Assembly: GCF_036010485.1 (NCBI RefSeq)
Contig: NZ_CP108568.1
Coordinates: 4,037,001-4,101,000, forward strand
Source of the DNA: Streptomyces sp. NBC_01198
GTDB lineage: Bacteria > Actinomycetota > Actinomycetes > Streptomycetales > Streptomycetaceae
Length of the DNA stretch: 64,000 nucleotides
Direction of reading: 5' to 3'
This document shows positions 6,968 to 14,486 of this stretch, piece after piece; within the stretch, counting starts at the first letter, position 1; the number at the start of each line of letters is the position of its first letter. Under the pieces are notes generated by a model, which saw only the letters and a program-made list of their open reading frames with translations, was not told the origin of the DNA and searched no databases. The translations under genes were made by a program, and so were the position numbers.

Positions 6968-9340
6968 CTACCCGTCCACCTTCTCACCTGTCGGTGAGGG
7001 CTCCGGGCTTTCCTGCCCGGTGTCAGTGGCAGGGTCACCCGGCTGCCCGGGGTCCGTGCCGTTCGCCTCTTCGTTCTCGCCGCCGTCGTCGTCTGTGCCG
7101 TCCACGTCGGTGCGCCGCTTACGCTGACGGTAGATCCGTACGCCCGCGAGCACCAGCAGGAGAAGTCCGGCTCCGATGATCAGCATCACCAGGTCGGTGA
7201 CCTTGTTGATGTGGACCTCGAATCCGACGCCCGTGCTGGCGTACACGCCCTTGGCAGTGAAGAGGGCTGCGGAGACCTTGACCGTACCGTTCGCGTTCGC
7301 GGTGGTCTGGAACTTCAGGGTACGGGTGTGGCCGCCCTCGATGGCGATCGGCTGCTCGGCGTTCTTGATCTTCAACCGGATGTTCGTGCCCGATGTGAGC
7401 CGCAGTGTCAGGCCCTTCACCGGCTGGCCGAGCTCGTTCTTCACCGTGACCGGGATGGTGCCGCTGCGTCCCGACAGCGTCAGCGTGGTCTTCGGGATGA
7501 TGTGCACGGCGTTGATCAGGCCGGTCAGGTAGTCGCCGATCGCGTTTCGGTAGTCCTCCGAGCCCGACGGGACAGCACGCCAGCTGTCGGACATCGAGCG
7601 CAGCACCGCGTTGCGGAACGGCACGGTGACGTGGTCCGGTGAGGTGAGGATCACCACGAAGTCGTTCAGGTGCTCCTGGATCGACTCGATCCAGGTGAAG
7701 GCCTCCGCCGGCAGCTCCTGCTTGCGCAGGCTGCTCGGGTAGGCCTTGCTCGACGGCACCTTGCGGTTGGCGTGCGCGTCAGGATGCGCCTTCGCCGCGT
7801 CGTCGAAGGAGACGGGCGAGACCCAGGGCGCGGTGGTGCTGTAGTGGATCGCCTGGGCCATGGCCTGCGCCTGCGCGGCGGTGGGCATCCGCTGCGGGGC
7901 CACCACGACAGTGCGCTGCTTCTCCGGCGCCTCCATGGTGATCATCAGCGTCTGCGCGATGAAGCTCTGCACGGCGAGGTCGACCTTCTGCGGGTCGTCC
8001 ATGTCGCCGGTGAAGGCGGTGGAAAGGATCGCGTCGGAGACCACCGCGGTGGTGCCGCCGCCGATCGGCCGGGCGGCGTTCGGGGTGTAACTGAGGTCGC
8101 CGTCGCCGAAGGTGTCGCTGCGGGCGATGATCCGCTTGGCTCCCCCCGCGCGCGCCACCGAGACGATGGACGGGTCGATGGCGCCGTCCACCGGCCAGGC
8201 GACGTCGGCGGTCTGGCTGCCGCCGAAGATGGTCTGGGTGGTGGCCAGCCCGAGAGCGGTGGCGGTCTTGAGGTGGCCGACGGCGCCGGGGATTTTCCGG
8301 CCGTGGTGGGCGAGCGAGGCGATGTCGGTGTCGCCGAAGGGCAGCGCGATCACCTGCTCGCCGGCCACCGCGATCTTGAGGTCGTTCAGCCACTGCTTGG
8401 CGACCGCGCCACCGGTGCCCGCCGTGGTCTTGGTGACGTCACCGCCGGGCCCGGCGACCCGGTAGCCCTTGGTCATGAATTCGACGCTGGCGAGCAGGTC
8501 GGGGTCGACGACCCAGGTCACCGGGAGGTTCCTGGCCAGGTCGATCATCTGTCGCAGCCGGCCGCCCGGTCCGAGCTCCGTGGCCAGCTCGTCGTCCATG
8601 AAGATAGGGCTCACCTGGGAATCGGTGTCGCCGCGCGGTGCGACGTGCGACCGGTCGGTGAGCGGCCACAGATAGCTGATCCTGGTCTGCTTGCTGCCGC
8701 TGGTGACGGCGTCGCCGTACCAGGGCAGGAAGGTCCGCTTGATGCCGAGCACATGCGTGGTGGGTTCGGCCTTCGTCCGGCCGTCCAGCGTCACGCCCAG
8801 CTGGTAGACCCCGGCGTCGTCCAGGCCGAGAGCGGAGACCGGGACGGTGATGCTGAAGGACACGTGGCTGCCGGCCGGGATGTCGGAGACGGCGCTGGTC
8901 TGGTCGGGCACCTCGGGCCCGTCCTCGGCGTTGCTGTAGCCGGTGCGCGAGGCGGCACTCTTGATCGAGCTACGGGTGGTCAGCGCGCCGCCCCACGGCA
9001 TCCGGATGCCGACATGGGCGTGGCTGATGGCGGACTTGCCGTCGTTGGTGAGCTTCCCGGAGATGACCACCGAGTCGCCCTTGACCGGGATGCGCGGGGT
9101 GAGGGAGTCCACGGACACCGAGGCGGTACGGGAGCCGCTGCCGGCCGCCGCCTGCGAGGGGGACGCCCCGGTGGCCTGCAGCAGCCCGGTGAGCAGCGTC
9201 GCACCCGCCACCAGCGCGACGATCCGTGCCGCCCGGCGGCGCGCCGAGGACGGGGGTTTCCCGGGTGACTGTGCCGCCTCGCCCACGCGTTCGCCCGTCC
9301 TCGTCATCTGTGTTGCTGATCGTCTGTCGCCGTGGTCCAT
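6968..9340 (-). CDS. DUF6049-type secreted, membrane-anchored protein
   Basis: About 790 aa. An Arg-rich N-terminus is followed by a hydrophobic signal segment (IVALVAGATLLTGLL, about 41-55), then a large extracellular region starting with a beta-rich domain (SVDSLTPRIPVKGDSVVISG). A second beta domain lies near the C-terminus, then a single membrane helix (LVMLIIGAGLLLLVLAGV) and a basic/acidic cytoplasmic tail. This topology and the position upstream of murJ match a conserved but uncharacterised actinobacterial family in the same operon as murJ; a role in envelope biogenesis is inference from context. The start is uncertain: ATG at 9340, ATG at 9307 and a GTG at 9286 with GAGGA upstream are all possible. 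Confidence 0.78.
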   Translation of the reverse strand: MDHGDRRSATQMTRTGERVGEAAQSPGKPPSSARRRAARIVALVAGATLLTGLLQATGASPSQAAAGSGSRTASVSVDSLTPRIPVKGDSVVISGKLTNDGKSAISHAHVGIRMPWGGALTTRSSIKSAASRTGYSNAEDGPEVPDQTSAVSDIPAGSHVSFSITVPVSALGLDDAGVYQLGVTLDGRTKAEPTTHVLGIKRTFLPWYGDAVTSGSKQTRISYLWPLTDRSHVAPRGDTDSQVSPIFMDDELATELGPGGRLRQMIDLARNLPVTWVVDPDLLASVEFMTKGYRVAGPGGDVTKTTAGTGGAVAKQWLNDLKIAVAGEQVIALPFGDTDIASLAHHGRKIPGAVGHLKTATALGLATTQTIFGGSQTADVAWPVDGAIDPSIVSVARAGGAKRIIARSDTFGDGDLSYTPNAARPIGGGTTAVVSDAILSTAFTGDMDDPQKVDLAVQSFIAQTLMITMEAPEKQRTVVVAPQRMPTAAQAQAMAQAIHYSTTAPWVSPVSFDDAAKAHPDAHANRKVPSSKAYPSSLRKQELPAEAFTWIESIQEHLNDFVVILTSPDHVTVPFRNAVLRSMSDSWRAVPSGSEDYRNAIGDYLTGLINAVHIIPKTTLTLSGRSGTIPVTVKNELGQPVKGLTLRLTSGTNIRLKIKNAEQPIAIEGGHTRTLKFQTTANANGTVKVSAALFTAKGVYASTGVGFEVHINKVTDLVMLIIGAGLLLLVLAGVRIYRQRKRRTDVDGTDDDGGENEEANGTDPGQPGDPATDTGQESPEPSPTGEKVDG

Positions 9341-9461
9341 CGGATGTGCGTGCTGGCATGTTAACGATCCGCGCTGTGTCGAAGTGCTGCGGACTGCTCC
9401 TTGGTACCAGCCGCAAAACCCGTGCGCGGGCGATGCCCGCGGACCCGTACCCTTTTACGTT

Positions 9462-10928
9462 GTGCCGAATGCCAACAATGCCGCTCAGAGCCCGCAGCCC
9501 CCGCGAGCCGGGCAGGCCCCTCACCGGGTCGAGCCGGTCGCCGAGGAGCTGGGCCACCGTTTCCGTGCCGCCGGATTCGCTCTCGCCCTGGTCGGCGGTT
9601 CGGTCCGGGACACCTTGCTCGGCCGGCTCGGCAACGACCTGGACTTCACCACCGACGCCCGTCCCGAGCAGGTGCTGAAACTCCTGCGGCCCTGGGCGGA
9701 CTCGGTGTGGGAGGTCGGCATCGCCTTCGGCACGGTCGGGGGCATGAAGAAGGCCCAGGATACCGAGGGTGCGACCCGTAGCTTCCAGATCGAGGTGACC
9801 ACCTACCGCAGCGAGGCGTACGACCGGACCTCGCGCAAGCCGGAGGTCTCCTACGGTGACACCATCCAGGAGGATCTGGTCCGCCGGGACTTCACGGTGA
9901 ACTCGATGGCGGTCGGTCTGCCAGGGAACGACTTCATCGACCCCTACGGCGGCCTCGACGATCTGGCGGCCCGGGTGCTGCGCACGCCGGCCTCCCCCGA
10001 GGCGTCCTTCTCCGACGACCCGCTGCGGATGCTGCGTGCCGCCCGCTTCGCCGCCCAGCTGGACTTCGAGGTCGCCCCTGAGGTGGTCGCGGCGATGACC
10101 GCGATGGCCGACCGGATCGACATCGTCTCCGCCGAGCGGGTGCGGGACGAGCTGAACAAGCTGATCCTGTCCGACCACCCCCGCAAGGGCCTGCGGCTGC
10201 TGGTCGAGACCGGCCTCGCCGACCGGGTGCTGCCCGAGCTGTCGGCGCTGCGGCTGGAGCGGGACGAGCACTTCCGGCACAAGGACGTCTACGAGCACTC
10301 CCTGACGGTGCTGGAGCAGGCCATCGACCTGGAGGCCGAGGGGCCGGATCTGGTGCTGCGGCTGGCCGCGCTGCTGCACGACATCGGCAAGCCGAAGACC
10401 CGGCGCTTCGAGCCGGACGGCCGGGTCTCCTTCCACCACCACGAGATCGTCGGCGCCAAGCTCAGCAAGGCGCGGATGCTGCAGCTCAAATACCCCAATG
10501 AGCTGGTGAAGGACGTCTCCCGGCTGGTCGAGCTGCACCTGCGCTTCCACGGCTACGGCAGCGGCGAGTGGACCGACTCGGCCGTGCGCCGCTACGTACG
10601 GGACGCCGGCCCGCTGCTGGAGCGGCTGCACAAGCTCACCCGTTCGGACTGCACGACCCGCAACAAGCGCAAGGCGGCGGCGCTGTCGCGGACCTACGAC
10701 GGCCTGGAGCAGCGGATCGCGGAGCTGCAGGAGCGGGAGGAGCTCGACGCGATCCGGCCCGACCTGGACGGCAACCAGATCATGACCGTGCTCGGGATCG
10801 CCCCGGGACCGGTGGTGGGCCAGGCGTATCAGTACCTGCTGGAGCTGCGGCTGGAGAACGGTCCGCTGGGCGAGGAAGCGGCGGCCGCGGCGCTGCGCGA
10901 GTGGTGGACCGCCCGGTCCGCCGAGTGA
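9462..10928 (+). CDS. CCA tRNA nucleotidyltransferase
   Basis: Adds or repairs the 3'-CCA end of tRNAs. The 488-aa protein shows the nucleotidyltransferase motifs LVGGSVRDTLLGRLGNDLDF (about 44-63), with the G-G/D-x-D metal-binding pattern. It also shows the RRDFTVNSMA motif, the RMLRAARFAAQL region and a C-terminal HD domain (AALLHDIGKPKTR). The GTG start gives V-P-N-A-N, which matches the usual beginning of the actinobacterial proteins as I recall them. There is no Shine-Dalgarno sequence, and a -10-like TACCCT ends only 8 bases upstream, so the mRNA may be leaderless. The gene is divergent from the DUF6049-type gene and convergent with the MFS gene. Confidence 0.92.
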   Translation: MPNANNAAQSPQPPRAGQAPHRVEPVAEELGHRFRAAGFALALVGGSVRDTLLGRLGNDLDFTTDARPEQVLKLLRPWADSVWEVGIAFGTVGGMKKAQDTEGATRSFQIEVTTYRSEAYDRTSRKPEVSYGDTIQEDLVRRDFTVNSMAVGLPGNDFIDPYGGLDDLAARVLRTPASPEASFSDDPLRMLRAARFAAQLDFEVAPEVVAAMTAMADRIDIVSAERVRDELNKLILSDHPRKGLRLLVETGLADRVLPELSALRLERDEHFRHKDVYEHSLTVLEQAIDLEAEGPDLVLRLAALLHDIGKPKTRRFEPDGRVSFHHHEIVGAKLSKARMLQLKYPNELVKDVSRLVELHLRFHGYGSGEWTDSAVRRYVRDAGPLLERLHKLTRSDCTTRNKRKAAALSRTYDGLEQRIAELQEREELDAIRPDLDGNQIMTVLGIAPGPVVGQAYQYLLELRLENGPLGEEAAAAALREWWTARSAE

Positions 10929-10929
10929 T

Positions 10930-10943
10930 GTTTCACGTGGAAC
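10930..10943. other. parS-type ParB binding site (GTTTCACGTGGAAC)
   Basis: One mismatch to the GTTTCACGTGAAAC consensus. It lies in the convergent intergenic region, two bases after the CCA-adding enzyme stop codon. Confidence 0.8.
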
Positions 10944-10968
10944 ATCGCGACCGCCGGCCGCTCCGATC

Positions 10969-12276
10969 TCATCGGGTCGGCGTGCCTGCTCGCGATGTTC
11001 CACGTGAAACATCGCGCTCCCGCAGCATCGCGGCCGCGGTGGCGGCATAGACCAGCGCCAGCGCCACGACCAGCCCCGCCGAGCGCACGTCGGCGGGCAG
11101 CACCAGGGCCGCGATCGCTGCGGCGCCGACGAACGCCACGTTGAAGACGACGTCGTAGAGCGAGAAGACCCGGCCGCGGTAGGCGTCGTCGACCTGCGCC
11201 TGGACGACCGTGTCGGTGGCGATCTTGGCGCCCTGCGTGGCGATCCCGAGCGCGAAGGCCGCCAGCATCAGCGGAGCGACACTGAAGGACAGCGCCAGCG
11301 GAGGCAGCAGCAGCGCCGAGGCGGCCGAGCAGGCGATGATCCAGCCGGAGGTCCCCACCCGGGCGGTGGCCCAGGGGGTGACGAGTGCGGCGACGAAGAA
11401 GCCGGCCGCGGACAGCCCGACCGCCACCCCCAGCAGGCGCAGGCCCGCGTCGGTGTCGGACGGGTCGGACCACGCGTAGCGGCAGAGCATCAGCAGCATC
11501 ACGGTGAGCGCACCGAAGCAGAAGCGCATCGCGGTCATCGCGGTCATCGCACGGGCGGCCGCAGGACGGCGGCGGAGGTGACGCAGTCCGGCCGTCAGGC
11601 CCTGTGCAGTGCCGGTCAGCGCGGCCGTGAACTGCGGGCGGACCTGGTCCGGCTCCGGGCCGAGCAGATCACGGCCCAGGGACAGCGCGGACAGCCCCGC
11701 GCACAGGTAGAGCACCGAGCCGAGCAGTACGGTGGCGGCGTTGGCCCCGTCGCCCTCGGCGGCGAAGAGATGCACGACGAAGGCGACGCCGCCGCCCACG
11801 GTCGCCGCGAGGGTGCCCGCCGTCGGTGAGAGCGCGTTGGCGGTCACCAGCCGGTCCGGGTCGACCACCCGCGGCAGCGCGGCGGACAGCCCCGCCAGGA
11901 CGAAGCGGTTGACCGCGGTCACCGACAGGGCGGACAGATAGAACAGCCAGTCCGGCACCCGGAGCAGGATCAGCCCCGCGGTGCCGCAGCACAGCACCGC
12001 ACGCAGCAGATTGCAGTACAGCAGGACCTGGCGGCGCCGCCAGCGGTCGAGCAGCACGCCGGTGAAGGGGCCGATGAGCGAGTAGGGGAGCAGCAGGACG
12101 GCCATCGCGGAGGCGACCGCCCCCGGCGAGGCCTGCTTCTCCGGCGAGAAGACCACGTAGGCGGCCAGCGCGACCTGGAAGACGCCGTCGGAGAGCTGCG
12201 AGAGCAGGCGTACGCCCAGCAGCCGGCGGAAGTCCGGCAGCCGCAACAGGTCCCGAAGATCGCGCAGAAGGCCCAT
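10969..12276 (-). CDS. MFS family transporter
   Basis: A 435-aa integral membrane protein with about 12 hydrophobic segments and the MFS loop motif (FTGVLLDRWRRRQVLLY, about 63-79). It starts with a short amphipathic stretch (MGLLRDLRDLLRLPDFRRLL) as in MFS efflux proteins of this conserved locus. The substrate cannot be told from the sequence. I chose the ATG at 12276 because GAGG lies 8 bases upstream; a GTG two codons earlier is too close to it. The C-terminal residues DVSRGTS are encoded by a parS-type site. The gene is convergent with the CCA-adding enzyme gene. Confidence 0.82.
   Translation of the reverse strand: MGLLRDLRDLLRLPDFRRLLGVRLLSQLSDGVFQVALAAYVVFSPEKQASPGAVASAMAVLLLPYSLIGPFTGVLLDRWRRRQVLLYCNLLRAVLCCGTAGLILLRVPDWLFYLSALSVTAVNRFVLAGLSAALPRVVDPDRLVTANALSPTAGTLAATVGGGVAFVVHLFAAEGDGANAATVLLGSVLYLCAGLSALSLGRDLLGPEPDQVRPQFTAALTGTAQGLTAGLRHLRRRPAAARAMTAMTAMRFCFGALTVMLLMLCRYAWSDPSDTDAGLRLLGVAVGLSAAGFFVAALVTPWATARVGTSGWIIACSAASALLLPPLALSFSVAPLMLAAFALGIATQGAKIATDTVVQAQVDDAYRGRVFSLYDVVFNVAFVGAAAIAALVLPADVRSAGLVVALALVYAATAAAMLRERDVSRGTSRAGTPTR
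10997..11010. other. parS-type ParB binding site (GTTCCACGTGAAAC)
   Basis: One mismatch to the parS consensus. It lies within the last codons of the MFS gene and in the second arm of the 24-bp inverted repeat. Confidence 0.8.
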
Positions 12277-12293
12277 GCGCACAGCCTCACACG

Positions 12294-12334
12294 ACCGAGA
12301 AGGCCCCGGGCATGCGACCCGGGGCCTTCTCGGT
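12294..12334 (-). terminator. stem-loop terminator downstream of ino1
   Basis: Perfect 17-bp stem (12294-12310 with 12318-12334) around a 7-base loop, located 60 bp after the ino1 stop and just upstream of the MFS start on the same strand. There is no long T tract, as is common in Streptomyces terminators. Confidence 0.75.
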
Positions 12335-12394
12335 AATCCGTCGGTCAGCGCGTCAGGGTGTCCCCGCGTCAGCGCCGCACCGGCAGGGGGCTGT

Positions 12395-13477
12395 TCAGCG
12401 CTCGACCTCGCCGCGGATGAACTTCTCCACGTTCTCGCGGGCCTGGTCGTCGAAGTACTGCACCGGCGGGGACTTCATGAAGTACGAGGACGCCGACAGG
12501 ATCGGGCCGCCGATACCGCGGTCCTTGGCGATCTTCGCAGCACGCACCGCGTCGATGATGACGCCGGCGGAGTTCGGGGAGTCCCAGACCTCCAGCTTGT
12601 ACTCCAGGTTCAGCGGGACGTCACCGAAGGCGCGCCCTTCGAGGCGGACATAGGCCCACTTGCGGTCGTCGAGCCACTGGACGTAGTCGGACGGGCCGAT
12701 GTGGACGTTCTTCGCGCCCAGGTCGCGGTCCGGGATCTGCGAGGTGACGGCCTGCGTCTTGGAGATCTTCTTGGACTCCAGGCGCTCGCGCTCGAGCATG
12801 TTCTTGAAGTCCATGTTGCCGCCGACGTTCAGCTGCATGGTGCGCTCCAGCACCACACCGCGGTCCTCGAAGAGCTTGGCCATCACGCGGTGCGTGATGG
12901 TGGCGCCCACCTGGGACTTGATGTCGTCGCCGATGATCGGCACACCGGCCTCGGTGAACTTGTCGGCCCACTCCTTGGTGCCGGCGATGAAGACCGGCAG
13001 GGCGTTGACGAAGGCGACCTTGGCGTCGATGGCGCACTGGGCGTAGAACTTCGCCGCGTCCTCGGAACCGACCGGCAGGTAGCAGACCAGCACGTCGACC
13101 TTGCGGTCCTTGAGCACCTGGACGATGTCGACCGGGGTCTCGTCGGACTCCTCGATGGTCTCCCGGTAGTACTTGCCGAGGCCGTCGAGGGTGTGGCCAC
13201 GCTGGACGGTCACACCGGTCTGCGGCACGTCGCAGATCTTGATGGTGTTGTTCTCGCTGGCGCCGATGGCGTCCGCGACATCGAGGCCGACCTTCTTCGC
13301 GTCAACATCGAAGGCAGCCACGAACTCGACGTCACGAACGTGGTATTCGCCGAACTGGACGTGCATCAGACCGGGCACCCGGGAATCCGGGTCGGCGTCC
13401 TTGTAATACTCGACACCCTGTACCAGCGACGTGGCGCAGTTGCCCACACCGACGATGGCTACGCGAACCGAACCCAT
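12395..13477 (-). CDS. ino1: inositol-3-phosphate synthase
   Basis: Converts glucose 6-phosphate to 1L-myo-inositol 1-phosphate (NAD-dependent), feeding mycothiol and phosphatidylinositol synthesis. The 360-aa protein begins [20 protein letters not shown] (NAD-binding GxGxxA-like) and contains [20 protein letters not shown] and [13 protein letters not shown], which are typical of the actinobacterial enzyme. The ATG at 13477 is preceded by GGGAG 8 bases upstream; the upstream in-frame codons overlap the PadR gene and are less likely. The start is 23 bp after the PadR stop, so the two genes form an operon. Confidence 0.93.
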   Translation of the reverse strand: MGSVRVAIVGVGNCATSLVQGVEYYKDADPDSRVPGLMHVQFGEYHVRDVEFVAAFDVDAKKVGLDVADAIGASENNTIKICDVPQTGVTVQRGHTLDGLGKYYRETIEESDETPVDIVQVLKDRKVDVLVCYLPVGSEDAAKFYAQCAIDAKVAFVNALPVFIAGTKEWADKFTEAGVPIIGDDIKSQVGATITHRVMAKLFEDRGVVLERTMQLNVGGNMDFKNMLERERLESKKISKTQAVTSQIPDRDLGAKNVHIGPSDYVQWLDDRKWAYVRLEGRAFGDVPLNLEYKLEVWDSPNSAGVIIDAVRAAKIAKDRGIGGPILSASSYFMKSPPVQYFDDQARENVEKFIRGEVER

Positions 13478-13500
13478 ACCCGTTGCTCCCTGTGTAATCG

Positions 13501-14145
13501 TCACGCGGTTCCCCGGGCTTCGGGTCGGCCGCCGTTCTCTTGGTTGGTGTTGTCGTTGTCGTCCCGCTCGTCGACCGGACGCTCGACGCGTCCGGCCCGC
13601 TCGGTCTCGATCAGCTCATTGAGCCAGCGGACCTCGCGCTCCACCGACTCCATGCCGTGCCGTTGCAGCTCAAGCGTGTAGTCGTCGAGCCTTTCGCGGG
13701 TGCGGGCCAGCGAGGCCCGCATCTTTTCCAGGCGCTCCTCCAGGCGGCTGCGCCGCCCTTCGAGCACCCGCATCCTGACGTCCTTGGACGTCTGGCCGAA
13801 GAAGGCGAAACGAGCGGCGAAGTGCTCGTCCTCCCAGGCGTCGGGGCCCGAGTGCGCCAGCAGCTCCTCGAAGTGCTCCTTGCCCGCGGCGGTCAGCCGA
13901 TAGACGATCTTCGCCCGGCGGCCGGCGAGGGGCGCGGCGGGCGGACCGATGTCCACCGCCGGTTCCTCGATCAGCCACCCCAGGGTGACCAGCGTCTTCA
14001 AGCAGGGGTACAGACTCCCGTAGCTGAAGGCGCGGAACACCCCGAGGGAGGTGTTGAGCCGCTTGCGCAGCTCGTACCCATGCATCGGAGACTCGCGCAG
14101 CAGACCGAGAACCGCGAATTCGAGGATTCCGGAGCGCTTGCTCAA
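13501..14145 (-). CDS. PadR family transcriptional regulator
   Basis: A 214-aa DNA-binding protein. The winged helix is at the N-terminus ([20 protein letters not shown], then [20 protein letters not shown]), with a long C-terminal helical region of the PadR-s2 kind. The TTG at 14145 is chosen because the PadR domain begins right there and GAGGGG lies 8 bases upstream. It is co-oriented with ino1, so the regulator may control inositol synthesis. A perfect 19-bp palindrome with the ATGT...ACAT pattern of PadR operators lies 36 bp upstream, suggesting autoregulation of the operon. Confidence 0.88.
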   Translation of the reverse strand: MSKRSGILEFAVLGLLRESPMHGYELRKRLNTSLGVFRAFSYGSLYPCLKTLVTLGWLIEEPAVDIGPPAAPLAGRRAKIVYRLTAAGKEHFEELLAHSGPDAWEDEHFAARFAFFGQTSKDVRMRVLEGRRSRLEERLEKMRASLARTRERLDDYTLELQRHGMESVEREVRWLNELIETERAGRVERPVDERDDNDNTNQENGGRPEARGTA

Positions 14146-14180
14146 TCCCTCGTCCCCTCGTTCACGCTTCTTTCGATCCG

Positions 14181-14199
14181 ATGTATCGAGTCGATACAT
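14181..14199. promoter_or_regulatory. probable PadR operator
   Basis: Perfect palindrome with 9-bp arms around one base (ATGTATCGAGTCGATACAT). PadR-family operators have ATGT and ACAT half sites about 8 bases apart; here they are the outer bases of the repeat. It sits upstream of the padR-ino1 operon. Confidence 0.7.
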
Positions 14200-14292
14200 C
14201 GCGACGATAGAACGGCGCGAGACATCACGCAAGGCGGCTGGTGGTGACCGGCGTCACATCGGCAAACCTGTGAGCTGTCAACCGCCCTTTAT

Positions 14293-14312
14293 GTGATGAA
14301 CGTTCGCATCAC
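14293..14312. promoter_or_regulatory. inverted repeat upstream of the PBP gene
   Basis: GTGATG (14293-14298) and CATCAC (14307-14312) flank 8 bases, giving a 20-bp dyad in the 340-bp region between padR and the PBP gene. It could be an operator; no known consensus is recognised. Confidence 0.3.
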
Positions 14313-14486
14313 GTGTCTTTTGGTCGTGCGTACTCTGTTCGCCATGCAGAGCACCGGGAACCCCGCGCCGTCGGCGCGCGTCTTGATCCTTGGTGCCGTG
14401 CGGCCCGACACAGCCGCACGCAGGGGGACCGACCGGATTGTCACCGATGCCTTCAGGCGATCCCGCCTGTCGAGGAGTAGCTGTTC

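Larger units (their letters stand above)
10927..11013. repeat. 24-bp inverted repeat containing two parS sites between convergent genes
   Basis: The 24 bases at 10927-10950 and 10990-11013 are perfect reverse complements of one another, separated by 39 bases. Each arm contains a parS-type core. The structure starts at the stop of the CCA-adding enzyme gene and covers the last codons of the convergent MFS gene. It could act as a bidirectional terminator as well as a ParB-binding locus. Confidence 0.7.
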
